A stretch of DNA of 64,000 nucleotides from Actinospineispora eucalypti (lineage in GTDB: Bacteria; Actinomycetota; Actinomycetes; Mycobacteriales; Pseudonocardiaceae). The first letter of the stretch is position 1. The number at the start of each line of letters is the position of its first letter. The stretch is from assembly GCA_014208095.1 (NCBI GenBank), contig JACHMT010000001.1:1922001-1986000 (forward strand), in the 5' to 3' direction. The translations under genes were made by a program, and so were the position numbers. The notes beneath the pieces were generated by a model. The model was not told the origin of the DNA and searched no databases. It was given only the letters and a program-made list of their open reading frames with translations. Positions 18,460 through 27,091 of this stretch are shown here, piece by piece.

Positions 18460-20040
18460 ATGGAGCTGACCGAGAACCTCATCCAGCGGGTGAACGTGGG
18501 CGACTCGCTCACCCGCGCCGCGGCCGCCCGGCCGGACAGACCGGCCGTCGTGGACGGAACGCGGGCGTGGACCTACGCCGAGTTCAACGCGCTGGTCAAC
18601 CGGCTCGCGCACGGGCTCGCCGGCAGCGGCTACACCCGGGGCGACGTGCTCGGGCTGGCGTCCGGGAACAGCGCCGAGTTCCTCGCCGTGTACTACGCCT
18701 GCGCCAAGCTCGGCGTGGCCTGCGTCCCGATCAACCTCGGCTGGCGGCCGGACGAGGTGGCCTACGTGCTGGGCCACTCCGGCGCGCGCGGCCTGGTGGT
18801 GGAGGCGCAGCTGGTCGGCGCGATGTCCGAGGCGGTCGCCAAGGTCTCCGACGTCGCGGACGTGGTCGTGGCGCCCGGCACCGGCGGCGGCTACACGCCC
18901 GAACCGGCGGACCGGCGATGGCTGGAGCTGGCCGAGCTGTACAGCGACAACCAGGCCGAACCGGAGTTCCTGGTCGAGGACCGGGACGCCTTGAGCTACC
19001 TGTACACCTCGGGCACCACGTCCTTCCCCAAGGGCGTGGTCGGCTCGCACCTGGCCATCTACCTGGAGTCCATGTCCGGCGCGTTGGACTCCGGCTGGCG
19101 GGCCGACGACCGGTTCGCCGCGATGATGCCGATGTTCCACACCGCTCAGCTGAACGCGTTCTGCACCCCCGCGGTGATGGTCGGCGCGACCATCCACGTG
19201 CTGCGCGGGTTCGACCCGGCCGGCTTGCTCGACCTGATCGAGCGGGAACGGATCACCCAGGTGTTCGGCCTGCCCATGATGTACCGGGCGATGCTGGACG
19301 ACCCGTCGTTCGCCGGCCGGGACATGTCCAGCCTGCGCCGGTGCGTCTACGCCATGGCGCCGATGCCGGACGCGCTGATCCGCGCCTGCCTGGACGGCTT
19401 CGGCTGCGACTTCGCCCTGCTGTTCGGCCAGACCGAGATGAGCCCGGTGACCACGCTGTTCCGCCCGGAGCACCAGCTGAGCCACATCGGCGCGGTGGGC
19501 ACCCCGATCACCGGGGTGCAGGTGGCGATCATGAGCCCGGACGGTGAGCTGCTGCCGGCGGGGGAGCAGGGCGAGATCGTCTACCGGGGGCCGTCCACCA
19601 TGAGCGGCTACCTGCATAATCCTTCGGCCACGTCGGAGGCGTTCGCGCACGGCTGGTTCCACTCCGGCGACGTCGGCCACTTCGGCCCGGACGGCGTGCT
19701 CTGGTTCGCCGACCGCTACAAGGACGTGATCAAGACCGGCGGGGAGAACGTGGCGTCGATCGAGGTGGAGAAGGCGGTCTACGCGGTCGAGCCGAGGATC
19801 GCCGAGGTGGTTGTGGTCGGCCTGCCACATGATCGCTGGAGCGAGGCGATCACGGCGGTGGTGGTGGCTCGGCCGGGGGAGGAGCTCGGCGAGGCCGAGC
19901 TGATCGCCGCGCTGAAGGGGCGCCTGGACGGCTACAAGGTGCCCAAGTCGATCATCTTCACCGAGGAGTTTCCCCGGACGTCCACGGGGAAGATCCAGAA
20001 GAACGTGGTGCGCGAGCGCTACCGTGACCATTACCGCTAG
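18460..20040 (+). CDS. Acyl-CoA synthetase / AMP-dependent ligase (FadD-like)
   Basis: 526 residues from ATG 18460; a GTG at 18415 is an alternative start. It is an adenylate-forming enzyme of the fatty-acyl/aryl-CoA ligase group, activating a carboxylate via AMP. Motifs in order: YLYTSGTTSFPKG (P-loop), FGQTEMSPVT, GWFHSGDVGHF, DRYKDVIKTGGENV, and STGKIQKNVV with the catalytic lysine near the C-terminus. It sits between the kinase-like gene and the convergent pca operon. The substrate is open: fatty or aromatic acids are both plausible given the aromatic genes nearby. Confidence 0.88.
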   Translation: MELTENLIQRVNVGDSLTRAAAARPDRPAVVDGTRAWTYAEFNALVNRLAHGLAGSGYTRGDVLGLASGNSAEFLAVYYACAKLGVACVPINLGWRPDEVAYVLGHSGARGLVVEAQLVGAMSEAVAKVSDVADVVVAPGTGGGYTPEPADRRWLELAELYSDNQAEPEFLVEDRDALSYLYTSGTTSFPKGVVGSHLAIYLESMSGALDSGWRADDRFAAMMPMFHTAQLNAFCTPAVMVGATIHVLRGFDPAGLLDLIERERITQVFGLPMMYRAMLDDPSFAGRDMSSLRRCVYAMAPMPDALIRACLDGFGCDFALLFGQTEMSPVTTLFRPEHQLSHIGAVGTPITGVQVAIMSPDGELLPAGEQGEIVYRGPSTMSGYLHNPSATSEAFAHGWFHSGDVGHFGPDGVLWFADRYKDVIKTGGENVASIEVEKAVYAVEPRIAEVVVVGLPHDRWSEAITAVVVARPGEELGEAELIAALKGRLDGYKVPKSIIFTEEFPRTSTGKIQKNVVRERYRDHYR

Positions 20041-20042
20041 TC

Positions 20043-20550
20043 GGGTGCGGCACCGGTTTCAAGATCGCTTGGACGGCCGCGGCCGGGCTGGTCTGCCGCG
20101 CCCCGGGTGCGGGCCGTTGCGTGTGGTCGGCGGTTCGGTGGGCGCGGTCGGGCTCTTCCGCCGACATCTACCTGAGCGGGCTCCGCTCATGATCGAAGCC
20201 CGCTGTGGTAGATCTCGGTCACCCGGCCAGCCTCCGGCCACGTTCCGTAGCCGATCCTGGCGCTGGGTCGCGCTCCGTAGCCAAGGCGCCGGCGTGGGTC
20301 GGCTCGGGAGCCGGCTCGCACGTCGATCGGCGGCCCGCCGTCCGCCGCGAAGATCGACATCAACCTCACGCACCTTTCGGACGCCACCAGGGGCCATGAG
20401 GTTGATGTCGATCTTGCGCGCTGAGTACGTGAGGCGGATGGGAAGATGGAGCGTCGCCCCGCACCCCGACGCAACGGCCCGCACCCAAGCCGCGGCAGAC
20501 CAACCCGGCGGCGGCCGTCCAAGCAATCTTTGAAACCGGCGTCGCACCGG
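20043..20550. repeat. Long terminal-inverted-repeat element, family B (508 bp)
   Basis: Arms at 20043-20122 and 20469-20550 are near-identical inverted repeats of about 80 nt; both include CCGGTTTCAA and GCTTGGACGGCCGC. The interior has no credible ORF but contains a perfect 19-nt hairpin (20350-20368/20397-20415). It fills the gap between two convergent gene ends. No transposase is present, so a MITE-like non-autonomous element is a reasonable guess. No clear target duplication was seen. Confidence 0.7.
20350..20415. repeat. Perfect 19-nt inverted repeat inside family B element
   Basis: AAGATCGACATCAACCTCA at 20350-20368 is exactly mirrored at 20397-20415 around a 28-nt loop. It could act as a bidirectional terminator for the two convergent genes or as a structural part of the element. 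Confidence 0.7.
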
Positions 20551-20562
20551 GAACAGAACCGG

Positions 20563-21684
20563 TCAATCCGAGCCGAACACCTGCTGGGCGATCCGAAAAG
20601 CCGTGTTCGCGTCCGGGACGCCGCAGTACACCGCCGCCTGCAGCAACACTTCCTTGATCTCCTCCACCGTCACGCCGTTCGTGCGCGCGGCCCGCAGGTG
20701 CATCGCCAGCTCCTCGTGGTGCCCCCTGGCCACCATCGCGGTGATCGTGATCATGGAGCGGCTACGGCGGTCCAAGCCGGGGCGGGTCCAGATCTCGCCC
20801 CAGGCGTAACGGGTGATGAAGTCCTGGAAGTCCCTGGTCAACCCGTCGATACCGGCGTTGGCGCGGTCCACGTGGGCGTCGCCGAGCACCTCACGGCGCA
20901 CCCGCATCCCGGCCGCGTGGCGGTCCGGCGGACGGCTGTGCGCGGCGACCAGGCAGGCCACCCGGGCCGGGGTCTCGGCCGGGGCCAGGTGTGCGACCTC
21001 GTCCAGGACCACCAGGCGGCCGTCGCGGACCCCGTCCGCGATCTCCCGCAGGCCGGCCACTGGGGTGGGCACGTCGTGCCCGCCGGCCAGCGCCAGCACC
21101 GGGGTGGTGATCTCGGCCAACCGGTGCCGGACGTCGAACCCGGCCAGAGCCTCGCAGGCGAAGGCGTAGCTGGCCCCGTCCACCGCGCGAAGCGAGTCGA
21201 GCAGCGCGTTCGCCGGGCCGGGATGCCGATCCGGGAAGCCGGGGGCGAACCAGCGCCCGGGGGTGGAGTCGAGCAGCGCTGCCACGCCCTTCTCGCGCAC
21301 CAGCGCGGCGCGTTCGGTCCAGGCCTCGGCGGTGCCGATGCGCGCGCCGGTGCACATCAGCGTGGCCGCGCGCACCCGGTCGGGGTGGTCCAGCAGCAGT
21401 TGCAGGCCCACCGCGCCACCGATGGAGTCGCCGGCGTAGTAGAACGGCCCGGCGTCCGCGACCGAAGCGAGCACCGCGTCGGCCAGCTCGGCCATGGTGT
21501 ACCCGGCGGTGGCCGGCGGGCTGGCGCCGTGTCCCGGCAGGTCCCAGGCCAGCACCTGGAACTCGTCGGCCAGCGCCTCGCCGACCGCGCCCCACAGCAC
21601 CACCGAGGAGGTGCCGAGGGACGGCCCGAGCAGCAGGGGCGGCCGGTCCGGCGAGCCGAGGCGGGTCACGGACACCGAGATCAT
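20563..21684 (-). CDS. pcaL: 3-oxoadipate enol-lactonase / 4-carboxymuconolactone decarboxylase fusion
   Basis: 373-residue bifunctional enzyme covering two consecutive steps of the protocatechuate branch. Residues 1-250 are an alpha/beta hydrolase (PcaD type) with nucleophile Ser87 in GDSIGG and a late His in EVAHLAPAE. Residues about 255-373 are the PcaC decarboxylase domain (VRREVLGDAHVDRA, FITRYAWGEIWTRPGLDRRSRSMITI, HLRAARTNGVTVEEI). Such PcaL fusions are known in Rhodococcus and Streptomyces. The start overlaps the pcaB stop by four bases. It is the last visible gene of the operon; pcaI, pcaJ and pcaF are not in the window. Confidence 0.95.
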   Translation of the reverse strand: MISVSVTRLGSPDRPPLLLGPSLGTSSVVLWGAVGEALADEFQVLAWDLPGHGASPPATAGYTMAELADAVLASVADAGPFYYAGDSIGGAVGLQLLLDHPDRVRAATLMCTGARIGTAEAWTERAALVREKGVAALLDSTPGRWFAPGFPDRHPGPANALLDSLRAVDGASYAFACEALAGFDVRHRLAEITTPVLALAGGHDVPTPVAGLREIADGVRDGRLVVLDEVAHLAPAETPARVACLVAAHSRPPDRHAAGMRVRREVLGDAHVDRANAGIDGLTRDFQDFITRYAWGEIWTRPGLDRRSRSMITITAMVARGHHEELAMHLRAARTNGVTVEEIKEVLLQAAVYCGVPDANTAFRIAQQVFGSD

Positions 21685-22895
21685 GGCTGCACCTTAAGAC
21701 GATGAGCGCGGTCCAGCACCGCGTCGATGATCAGGTCGGCGGCGCCGAGGTAGTCGCCGGTCGCCGCCGGGGCCAGGGACCGGCGCTCGGCGAACAGCGC
21801 GTCGGCGGAGGAACGCGCCGTGGCGGCCATCCGGTCCGGGAACACCCGCAGCCCGCGCAGCAGCTCGGTGGTCTGGCCGGCGGCGGTCGCGGTGTGCCGG
21901 CCGAGGGTGGCCAGCGCGGACCACTCCAGGTGCCAGGCCCCGTCCGGCCGCTCGTCGCGGGCGTCGGCGGCGGCCAGGTGCAGCCGCGCGGCCTCCGGTG
22001 GGGCGGCCAGCGCGGCCCGCCGGACCAGCACGGACAGCACCGGGTTGGCCTTGTGCGGCATGGTCGACGAGCCGCCGCCGGTGCCCTCGGCCAGCTCGCC
22101 GACCTCCGGGCGGGACAGGGTGAGGACGTCGGCGGCGATGCGTCCCCAGGCGTCGGTGGCGCGCACCAGGGCGTCGCCGAGCCGGGTGACCGGGGCGCGC
22201 GCGGTGTGCCACGGCGGGCCGGCCCGCAGGCCGAGCATCGCGGCCGCCCGCGTGGCCAGCTCGTTCCCCCGGGCCGGCGGGTCCGGCAGGCCGGCCAGCC
22301 GGGCCAGCTCGGCGGCGCCGGCCAGGGTGCCGGCCGCGCCCCCGAACTGCGCGGGCAGGGTGAGCGCCGCGAGGTCCTCGGCCGCGTCCAGCACGCCGGT
22401 CAGCCACTGCGCCGCTTTCAGCCCGAAGGTGATCGGCACCGCGTGCTGGGTGAGCGTGCGCCCGGCCATGGGGGTGCCCCGGTGCCGCTCGGTCAGCTCG
22501 ACCAACCCGGAGATCTGGTCGGACAGCTCGCCCCGCAGCCGCTCCAGCAGGTCGGCCGCGCACCGCATCAGGGCGCTGTCCAGCACGTCCTGGCTGGTCA
22601 ACCCCTTGTGCAGCCAGTCGGCGGCGGCCGGGTTGCGGGCCCGCAGGCGTTCCCGGAGCAACCCGAGCAACGGGATCACCGGGTTCCCGCCGGCCTCGGC
22701 GCCGGTGGCCACTCGAGCCACATCGGAAGGGCCGGCCAATCCGGCGAGGTCGTCGCGCGCCTCCGGGCCGGCCACCCGCATGTCCACCAGCGCGGCCAGC
22801 CAGGCCGCCTCTACCCGGCACATGGCGTCCAGCAGCGCCGGCCCGGAGAACAGCGAACCGGCGCGCTCGTCGCCCGGCCAGAACGGGTCAGCCAT
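21681..22895 (-). CDS. pcaB: 3-carboxy-cis,cis-muconate cycloisomerase
   Basis: 404 residues of the fumarase/aspartase superfamily. It converts 3-carboxymuconate, the PcaHG product, to 4-carboxymuconolactone in the cytosol. The superfamily signature GGGSSTMPHKANPVLSVL lies near residue 270. LTSQDVLDSALM and MAGRTLTQHAVPITFGLKAAQW are PcaB-typical. It overlaps the pcaG stop by eight bases and pcaL by four, which fits one polycistronic unit. Confidence 0.93.
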   Translation of the reverse strand: MADPFWPGDERAGSLFSGPALLDAMCRVEAAWLAALVDMRVAGPEARDDLAGLAGPSDVARVATGAEAGGNPVIPLLGLLRERLRARNPAAADWLHKGLTSQDVLDSALMRCAADLLERLRGELSDQISGLVELTERHRGTPMAGRTLTQHAVPITFGLKAAQWLTGVLDAAEDLAALTLPAQFGGAAGTLAGAAELARLAGLPDPPARGNELATRAAAMLGLRAGPPWHTARAPVTRLGDALVRATDAWGRIAADVLTLSRPEVGELAEGTGGGSSTMPHKANPVLSVLVRRAALAAPPEAARLHLAAADARDERPDGAWHLEWSALATLGRHTATAAGQTTELLRGLRVFPDRMAATARSSADALFAERRSLAPAATGDYLGAADLIIDAVLDRAHRLKVQP

Positions 22896-23487
22896 GGCGG
22901 TGGGCCAGGAACACCGTCTCCCCCTCGCCCTGCAGCACCACGTCGAAGCGCAGGCCGTGCGGGTCCCGCGCGGCGACCAGCGTGCGCCGGCGTTCCTCGG
23001 GCAGGCCGCCGAGCAGCGGGTCGGCGGCCAGCGCGACCTCGTCGTCCGGCAGGTAGACCCGGGTGAACAGCCGGTCCAGCAGGCCTCGGGCGAACACGGC
23101 CAGCGCGAAGAACGCCGCGCGGGCCGGTTCGGTGGGTGCCGGGGGCAAGGTGGTGAAGGAGTACCGGCCGGCGTTGTCGGTGCCGGCGCGGCCCCAGCCG
23201 GTGAAGGTGTAGCCGTCGCGGTGCAGCGAACCCGGTTCGCGGGGGATCCGGCCGGCCGGGTCGGGCTGCCACAGCTCGAGCAGTGCGTCCGGCACCGGAT
23301 CGCCGGCGCCGTCGAGCACCACGCCGTGCAACCGGACCGCTTCCGGGTGGCCGGGCGGCACCAGCTCCGGGCCGCCGGGATAGGGCAGCCCGAACGCGAA
23401 GAACGGGCCGACGGTCTGCCCGGGAGTGCTCGTATTCCCCGCGGGCGCCGAACTGGGCGCCCGCTCGGTGCCTTCGCCGGGGCTCAT
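22888..23487 (-). CDS. pcaG: Protocatechuate 3,4-dioxygenase alpha subunit
   Basis: 199 residues from ATG 23487, which overlaps the pcaH stop (ATGA). It is the alpha chain of the intradiol dioxygenase. TPGQTVGPFFAFGLPYPGG is the family's opening, followed by the beta-sandwich segment LLELWQPDPAGR and TRVYLPDDE. The iron ligands lie in PcaH; the alpha subunit contributes to the active-site pocket. An upstream in-frame extension exists but lies wholly inside pcaH, so the internal ATG is preferred. Confidence 0.92.
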   Translation of the reverse strand: MSPGEGTERAPSSAPAGNTSTPGQTVGPFFAFGLPYPGGPELVPPGHPEAVRLHGVVLDGAGDPVPDALLELWQPDPAGRIPREPGSLHRDGYTFTGWGRAGTDNAGRYSFTTLPPAPTEPARAAFFALAVFARGLLDRLFTRVYLPDDEVALAADPLLGGLPEERRRTLVAARDPHGLRFDVVLQGEGETVFLAHRHG

Positions 23488-24230
23488 GGCCGGGCCTCCG
23501 TCGGGGTGCCGGCGCCGGGGCCGAGCACGATGTCCCATCGGTACCCGGTGGCCCACTCCGGCTCGGTCAGGTCGTGGTCGTAGCGCGCCACCAGCAGCTC
23601 CCTCGCGGCCGGGTCGGTGATCGACTGGTAGATCGGGTCCAACCCGAACAGCGGGTCCCCGGGAAAGTACATCTGGGTCACCAGCCGCTCGGCGAACACC
23701 CGCCCGAACAGGGAGAAGTGGATGTGCGCCGGCCGCCAGGCATTGTGGTGGTTGCGCCATGGGTACGGTCCGGGCTTGATCGTGACGAACCGGTAGCTGC
23801 CGTCCGGGCCGGTCAGGCAGCGCCCGTTGCCGGTGAAGTTGGGGTCCAGCGGGGCGGGGTGCTGGTCGCGCTGGTGGGCGTACCGGCCGGAGGCGTTGGC
23901 CTGCCAGATCTCCACCAGTTGCCCGGCCAGAGGCCGCCCGTCGGTGTCCAGCAGCCGGCCGCTCAGCACGATCCGTTCGCCCAGCGGCTCGCCCCGGTGC
24001 GCGATCGTCAGGTCGGCCTCCAGCGGGTCCACGTCCTGGACGCCGAACACCGGGGAGTGCAGCTCCACCAGCTCCGGGTCCACCGGCACGGGTGGCTGGC
24101 CGGGGTGGCGCAGCCGGCTGCTCCGGTAGGGCGGGTAGTCCAGCCTGGGCTGGGCGCCGGAGCGGTCATCGGCCAGTTCGGCTATCTCGGCACTGATCTC
24201 CGCCTGCTTCGTGGTGGGTGACGCTGTCAT
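23484..24230 (-). CDS. pcaH: Protocatechuate 3,4-dioxygenase beta subunit
   Basis: 248 residues. It carries the non-heme ferric iron that cleaves protocatechuate between its hydroxyls. The four ligands are visible with canonical spacing: Tyr117 (SGRYAH), Tyr156 (PGPYPW), His169 and His171 (PAHIHFSLFG). The gaps of 39, 13 and 2 residues equal those of the Pseudomonas enzyme. It is the first gene of the pcaHGBL operon, divergent from an IclR gene 70 bases away; a shared operator candidate (24274-24290) lies between them. Confidence 0.95.
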   Translation of the reverse strand: MTASPTTKQAEISAEIAELADDRSGAQPRLDYPPYRSSRLRHPGQPPVPVDPELVELHSPVFGVQDVDPLEADLTIAHRGEPLGERIVLSGRLLDTDGRPLAGQLVEIWQANASGRYAHQRDQHPAPLDPNFTGNGRCLTGPDGSYRFVTIKPGPYPWRNHHNAWRPAHIHFSLFGRVFAERLVTQMYFPGDPLFGLDPIYQSITDPAARELLVARYDHDLTEPEWATGYRWDIVLGPGAGTPTEARP

Positions 24231-24273
24231 GGCTGCACGGTAGGCCGCCGGTGAACCCGTCCCCTAACGGAAG

Positions 24274-24290
24274 CTTTCGCTCAGTGGAAG
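24274..24290. promoter_or_regulatory. Candidate IclR operator, pcaH-iclR gap
   Basis: The 17-mer CTTTCGCTCAGTGGAAG (reverse complement CTTCCACTGAGCGAAAG) recurs with one mismatch at 25041-25057 before pobA. A third GGAAG-type half overlaps its edge. It sits between the two divergent starts, where a PcaR/PcaU-type IclR protein would bind. Confidence 0.6.
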
Positions 24291-24300
24291 ACTGTGACCC

Positions 24301-25050
24301 ATGGCGGGAAACACCGGGACGCCGGGCGCGACCGTCGCCGGCCGGATGCTGGCCCTGCTCGGCGCGTTCGACGCCGCCCACCGCGCGCTCACCCTCACCG
24401 AGCTGGCCCAGCGCTCCGCACTGCCGCTGACCACCGCGTACCGGCTGGTCGGCGAGCTGGCCGAGTGGGGCGCACTGACCAGGCGGCCGTCCGGCGAGTA
24501 CGTGGTCGGGCGGCGGCTGTGGGACCTGGGGCTGCTCGCGCCGGTGCAGTCCGGGCTGCGCGAGGTGGCCTCGCCGTTCATGCACGACCTCTACGCCGCC
24601 ACCCTGGCCACCGTGCACCTGGCCGTGCGGGACGGCACCCGGGTGCTCTACGTCGAGCGGCTGGCCGGGCACGCCTCGGTGCCCGTGGTCAGCCAGGTCG
24701 GCTCGCGGCTGCCGATGCACGCCACCGGGGTGGGCAAGGTGCTGCTGGCCTACGCCCCCGAGGAGGTGCGGGCGGCGGTGTTCGCCGACCTCACCCGGGT
24801 CACCCCGTACACGATCACCCAGCCCGGCCGGCTGCGCGCGCAGCTGCGCCGGGTGCACCGCGAGGGTTACGCGGAGACGTCGGAGGAGATGAGCCTGGGT
24901 GCCGCATCGCTGGCGGTGCCGGTGCGCACGGCGAACGGGAGCGTGGTGGCCGCGCTGGGCATGGTGGTGCCCAGCCTGAAGGGCGTGCGGCCCCGGCTGG
25001 TGGCCGGGTTGCAGGTGGCCGCCCAGGGCATCCGCCGCAGCTTCCACTGA
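24301..25050 (+). CDS. IclR family regulator (PcaR/PobR-like)
   Basis: 249 residues. The N-terminal winged helix (LTLTELAQRSALPLTTAYRLVGELAEWGAL, about residues 25-60) and C-terminal effector domain (RVLYVERLAGHASVPVVSQVGSRLPMHATGVGKVLLAYAPEE) define IclR. Position between the pca operon and pobA, with near-identical candidate sites on both sides, suggests it controls both. In this family protocatechuate, 4-hydroxybenzoate or 3-oxoadipate are usual effectors; which applies is unknown. One candidate site overlaps its own stop codon. Confidence 0.9.
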   Translation: MAGNTGTPGATVAGRMLALLGAFDAAHRALTLTELAQRSALPLTTAYRLVGELAEWGALTRRPSGEYVVGRRLWDLGLLAPVQSGLREVASPFMHDLYAATLATVHLAVRDGTRVLYVERLAGHASVPVVSQVGSRLPMHATGVGKVLLAYAPEEVRAAVFADLTRVTPYTITQPGRLRAQLRRVHREGYAETSEEMSLGAASLAVPVRTANGSVVAALGMVVPSLKGVRPRLVAGLQVAAQGIRRSFH

Positions 25051-25057
25051 GTGAAAG
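25041..25057. promoter_or_regulatory. Candidate IclR operator upstream of pobA
   Basis: CTTCCACTGAGTGAAAG matches 16 of 17 positions of the site at 24274-24290. It overlaps the last codons and stop of iclR and lies about 45 bases before the pobA start. Confidence 0.6.
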
Positions 25058-25101
25058 ATCGTGGTGGCGCGTGAGGCCCCCCGAGGCGTTCACTACCGGC
25101 C

Positions 25102-26328
25102 ATGCGTACCCAAGTGGCGATCATCGGTGCCGGGCCGGCCGGCCTGCTGCTGTCCCACCTGCTGGCCGGGGCGGGAGTGGTTTCGGTGGTGCTGGAGGCC
25201 CGGTCCCGCGGCTACGTGGAGTCGCGCATCCGCGCCGGCATCCTGGAGGACTCCACGGTGCGCCTGCTGGAGTCCGCCGGGCTGGGCGACCGGCTCAAGG
25301 CCGAGGGCGACCCGCACCGGGGCATCTACCTGAACTGGCCCGGCGAGCGGCACCACCTGGACTTCGTGGACCTGGTCGGCCGCAACGTGTGGATCTACGG
25401 GCAGACCGAGGTGCAGAAGGACCTCGGGCGGGCCCGGGACGCGGACGGCCAGGAGATCCACTACGAGGTCGCCGACGTCCGGCTGAACGCGTGCGAGTCG
25501 GACCGGCCGTACGTCACGTTCACCGACCGCGACGGCCGGCCCCAGCGGCTGGACGCCGACGCGGTGGCCGGTTGCGACGGGTCGTTCGGCCCGAGCCGGG
25601 CGGCGATCCCGGACAGCGCGAAGCGGACCTGGTCGCGCACCTACCCGCACTCCTGGCTGGGCATCCTGGCCGACGTCCCGCCCTCCACCGACGAGCTGAT
25701 CTACGCCTGGCACCCGGACGGGTTTGCGCTGCACTCCATGCGCTCGGCCACGGTCAGCCGGCTGTACCTGCAGGTGCCCAACGGCACCGACCTTTCCGAC
25801 TGGCCCGACCGGCGGATCTGGGACGCCCTGGCCACCCGGCTCGGCCACGGGGACGGCTGGACGCTGAACCCCGGCCCGATCACCGACCGGAGCGTGCTGC
25901 CCATGCGCAGCCTGGTGACCGCGCCGATGCGCCACGGGCGGCTGTTCCTGGCCGGCGACTCCGCGCACATCGTGCCGCCGACCGGGGCGAAGGGGCTGAA
26001 CCTGGCGGTGGCCGACGTGGCGCTTCTGGCGCCCGCGCTGACCGCACTGGTCAAGGACCGCAACCCCGGGCCGGCGGACGACTACTCGGACACCGCGCTG
26101 CGCCGGGTCTGGCGGTGCACCCATTTCTCCTGGTGGATGACCACCATGCTGCACACCGGCGGCGACGAGTTCGACGCCCAGCTGCAGCTGTCCCAGCTGC
26201 GCTGGGTGGCCGGCAGCACCGCCGGGGCGACCGGGCTGGCGGAGAACTACGCCGGCCTGCCCATCGGGTTCGGCGCGGAACGCGCTGGCCGAGCGCGCGC
26301 CCAGTTCGGCGCGCGCGGGAGACAATAG
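25102..26328 (+). CDS. pobA: 4-hydroxybenzoate 3-monooxygenase
   Basis: 408-residue FAD enzyme that hydroxylates 4-hydroxybenzoate to protocatechuate. FAD motifs are IIGAGPAG (7-14) and FLAGDSAHIVPPTGAKGLN (283-300). The substrate contacts known from the Pseudomonas fluorescens enzyme are present at identical numbers: Tyr201, Ser212, Arg214, Tyr222 and Pro293. AENYAGLP carries the counterpart of Tyr385. This makes the assignment unusually firm. It is followed after two bases by a second iclR gene, so both are co-transcribed. Confidence 0.96.
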   Translation: MRTQVAIIGAGPAGLLLSHLLAGAGVVSVVLEARSRGYVESRIRAGILEDSTVRLLESAGLGDRLKAEGDPHRGIYLNWPGERHHLDFVDLVGRNVWIYGQTEVQKDLGRARDADGQEIHYEVADVRLNACESDRPYVTFTDRDGRPQRLDADAVAGCDGSFGPSRAAIPDSAKRTWSRTYPHSWLGILADVPPSTDELIYAWHPDGFALHSMRSATVSRLYLQVPNGTDLSDWPDRRIWDALATRLGHGDGWTLNPGPITDRSVLPMRSLVTAPMRHGRLFLAGDSAHIVPPTGAKGLNLAVADVALLAPALTALVKDRNPGPADDYSDTALRRVWRCTHFSWWMTTMLHTGGDEFDAQLQLSQLRWVAGSTAGATGLAENYAGLPIGFGAERAGRARAQFGARGRQ

Positions 26329-26330
26329 CC

Positions 26331-27077
26331 ATGGCTCGCGGCGGGGAGTCGGTGCTGACCAGGGCGGTGCGCATCCTGGCCGCGTTCGGGTCCGGGGACA
26401 CCTCGCTGCGGGTGTCCGACATCGCCGCGCGGGCCGACCTGCACCCGGCCACCGCGTCCCGGATGGTCGCCGAGCTGGTCGAGCACGGGCTGCTGACCAG
26501 GGACGGCGACCGTAGGGTGCGGATCGGCCTGCGCCTGTGGGAGCTGGCGTCGCGGGCGTCCCCGGCGGTGTCGCTGCGCGAGGCGGTGATGCCGTTCCTG
26601 GAGGACCTGCACGCGGTTGTCGGCCAGCACGTGCAGGTCGGCGTGCGGGACGGCACCGAGGTGCTGTTCGTGGAGCGGCTGTCCGCGCCCGGCGCAGTGA
26701 TCAACTACACCCGGATCGCCGGCCGGCTGCCGCTGCACGCCTCCTCCTCCGGCCAGGTGCTGCTCGCGCACGCGCCGCACGAGGTGCGGGAGCAGGTGCT
26801 GGCCGGCCCGCTGACCCGGTACACGCCGAACACCATCACCGACCCGGACCGGCTGCGCGCGACCCTGGCCGCCATCCGCCGCCAGGGCTACGCGTACTGC
26901 CCCGGGCACATCCACTCCGACGCGCTGGGCGTGGCCGTGCCGGTGAGCGACGGCCGGCAGCCGGCCGTGGCCACGCTGTCCGCCATCGTGCCGAACGACG
27001 GCAACGGCCGGGCGGTGATCCCGGTCCTGCTCACCACCGCGCGTGGCATCACCCGCGCCTTGCGGAGCAATCACTGA
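26331..27077 (+). CDS. Second IclR family regulator
   Basis: 248 residues from ATG 26331. HTH: LRVSDIAARADLHPATASRMVAELVEHGLL. Effector domain: TEVLFVERLSAPGAVINYTRIAGRLPLHASSSGQVLLAHAPHEV, typical IclR. It lies between pobA and the reductase/P450 pair, so it may respond to the methoxybenzoate or 4-hydroxybenzoate and control the O-demethylase genes. It is a paralogue, not a duplicate, of the IclR gene at 24301; sequence identity looks moderate. Confidence 0.88.
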   Translation: MARGGESVLTRAVRILAAFGSGDTSLRVSDIAARADLHPATASRMVAELVEHGLLTRDGDRRVRIGLRLWELASRASPAVSLREAVMPFLEDLHAVVGQHVQVGVRDGTEVLFVERLSAPGAVINYTRIAGRLPLHASSSGQVLLAHAPHEVREQVLAGPLTRYTPNTITDPDRLRATLAAIRRQGYAYCPGHIHSDALGVAVPVSDGRQPAVATLSAIVPNDGNGRAVIPVLLTTARGITRALRSNH

Positions 27078-27091
27078 ATGAGATTGGGCTC

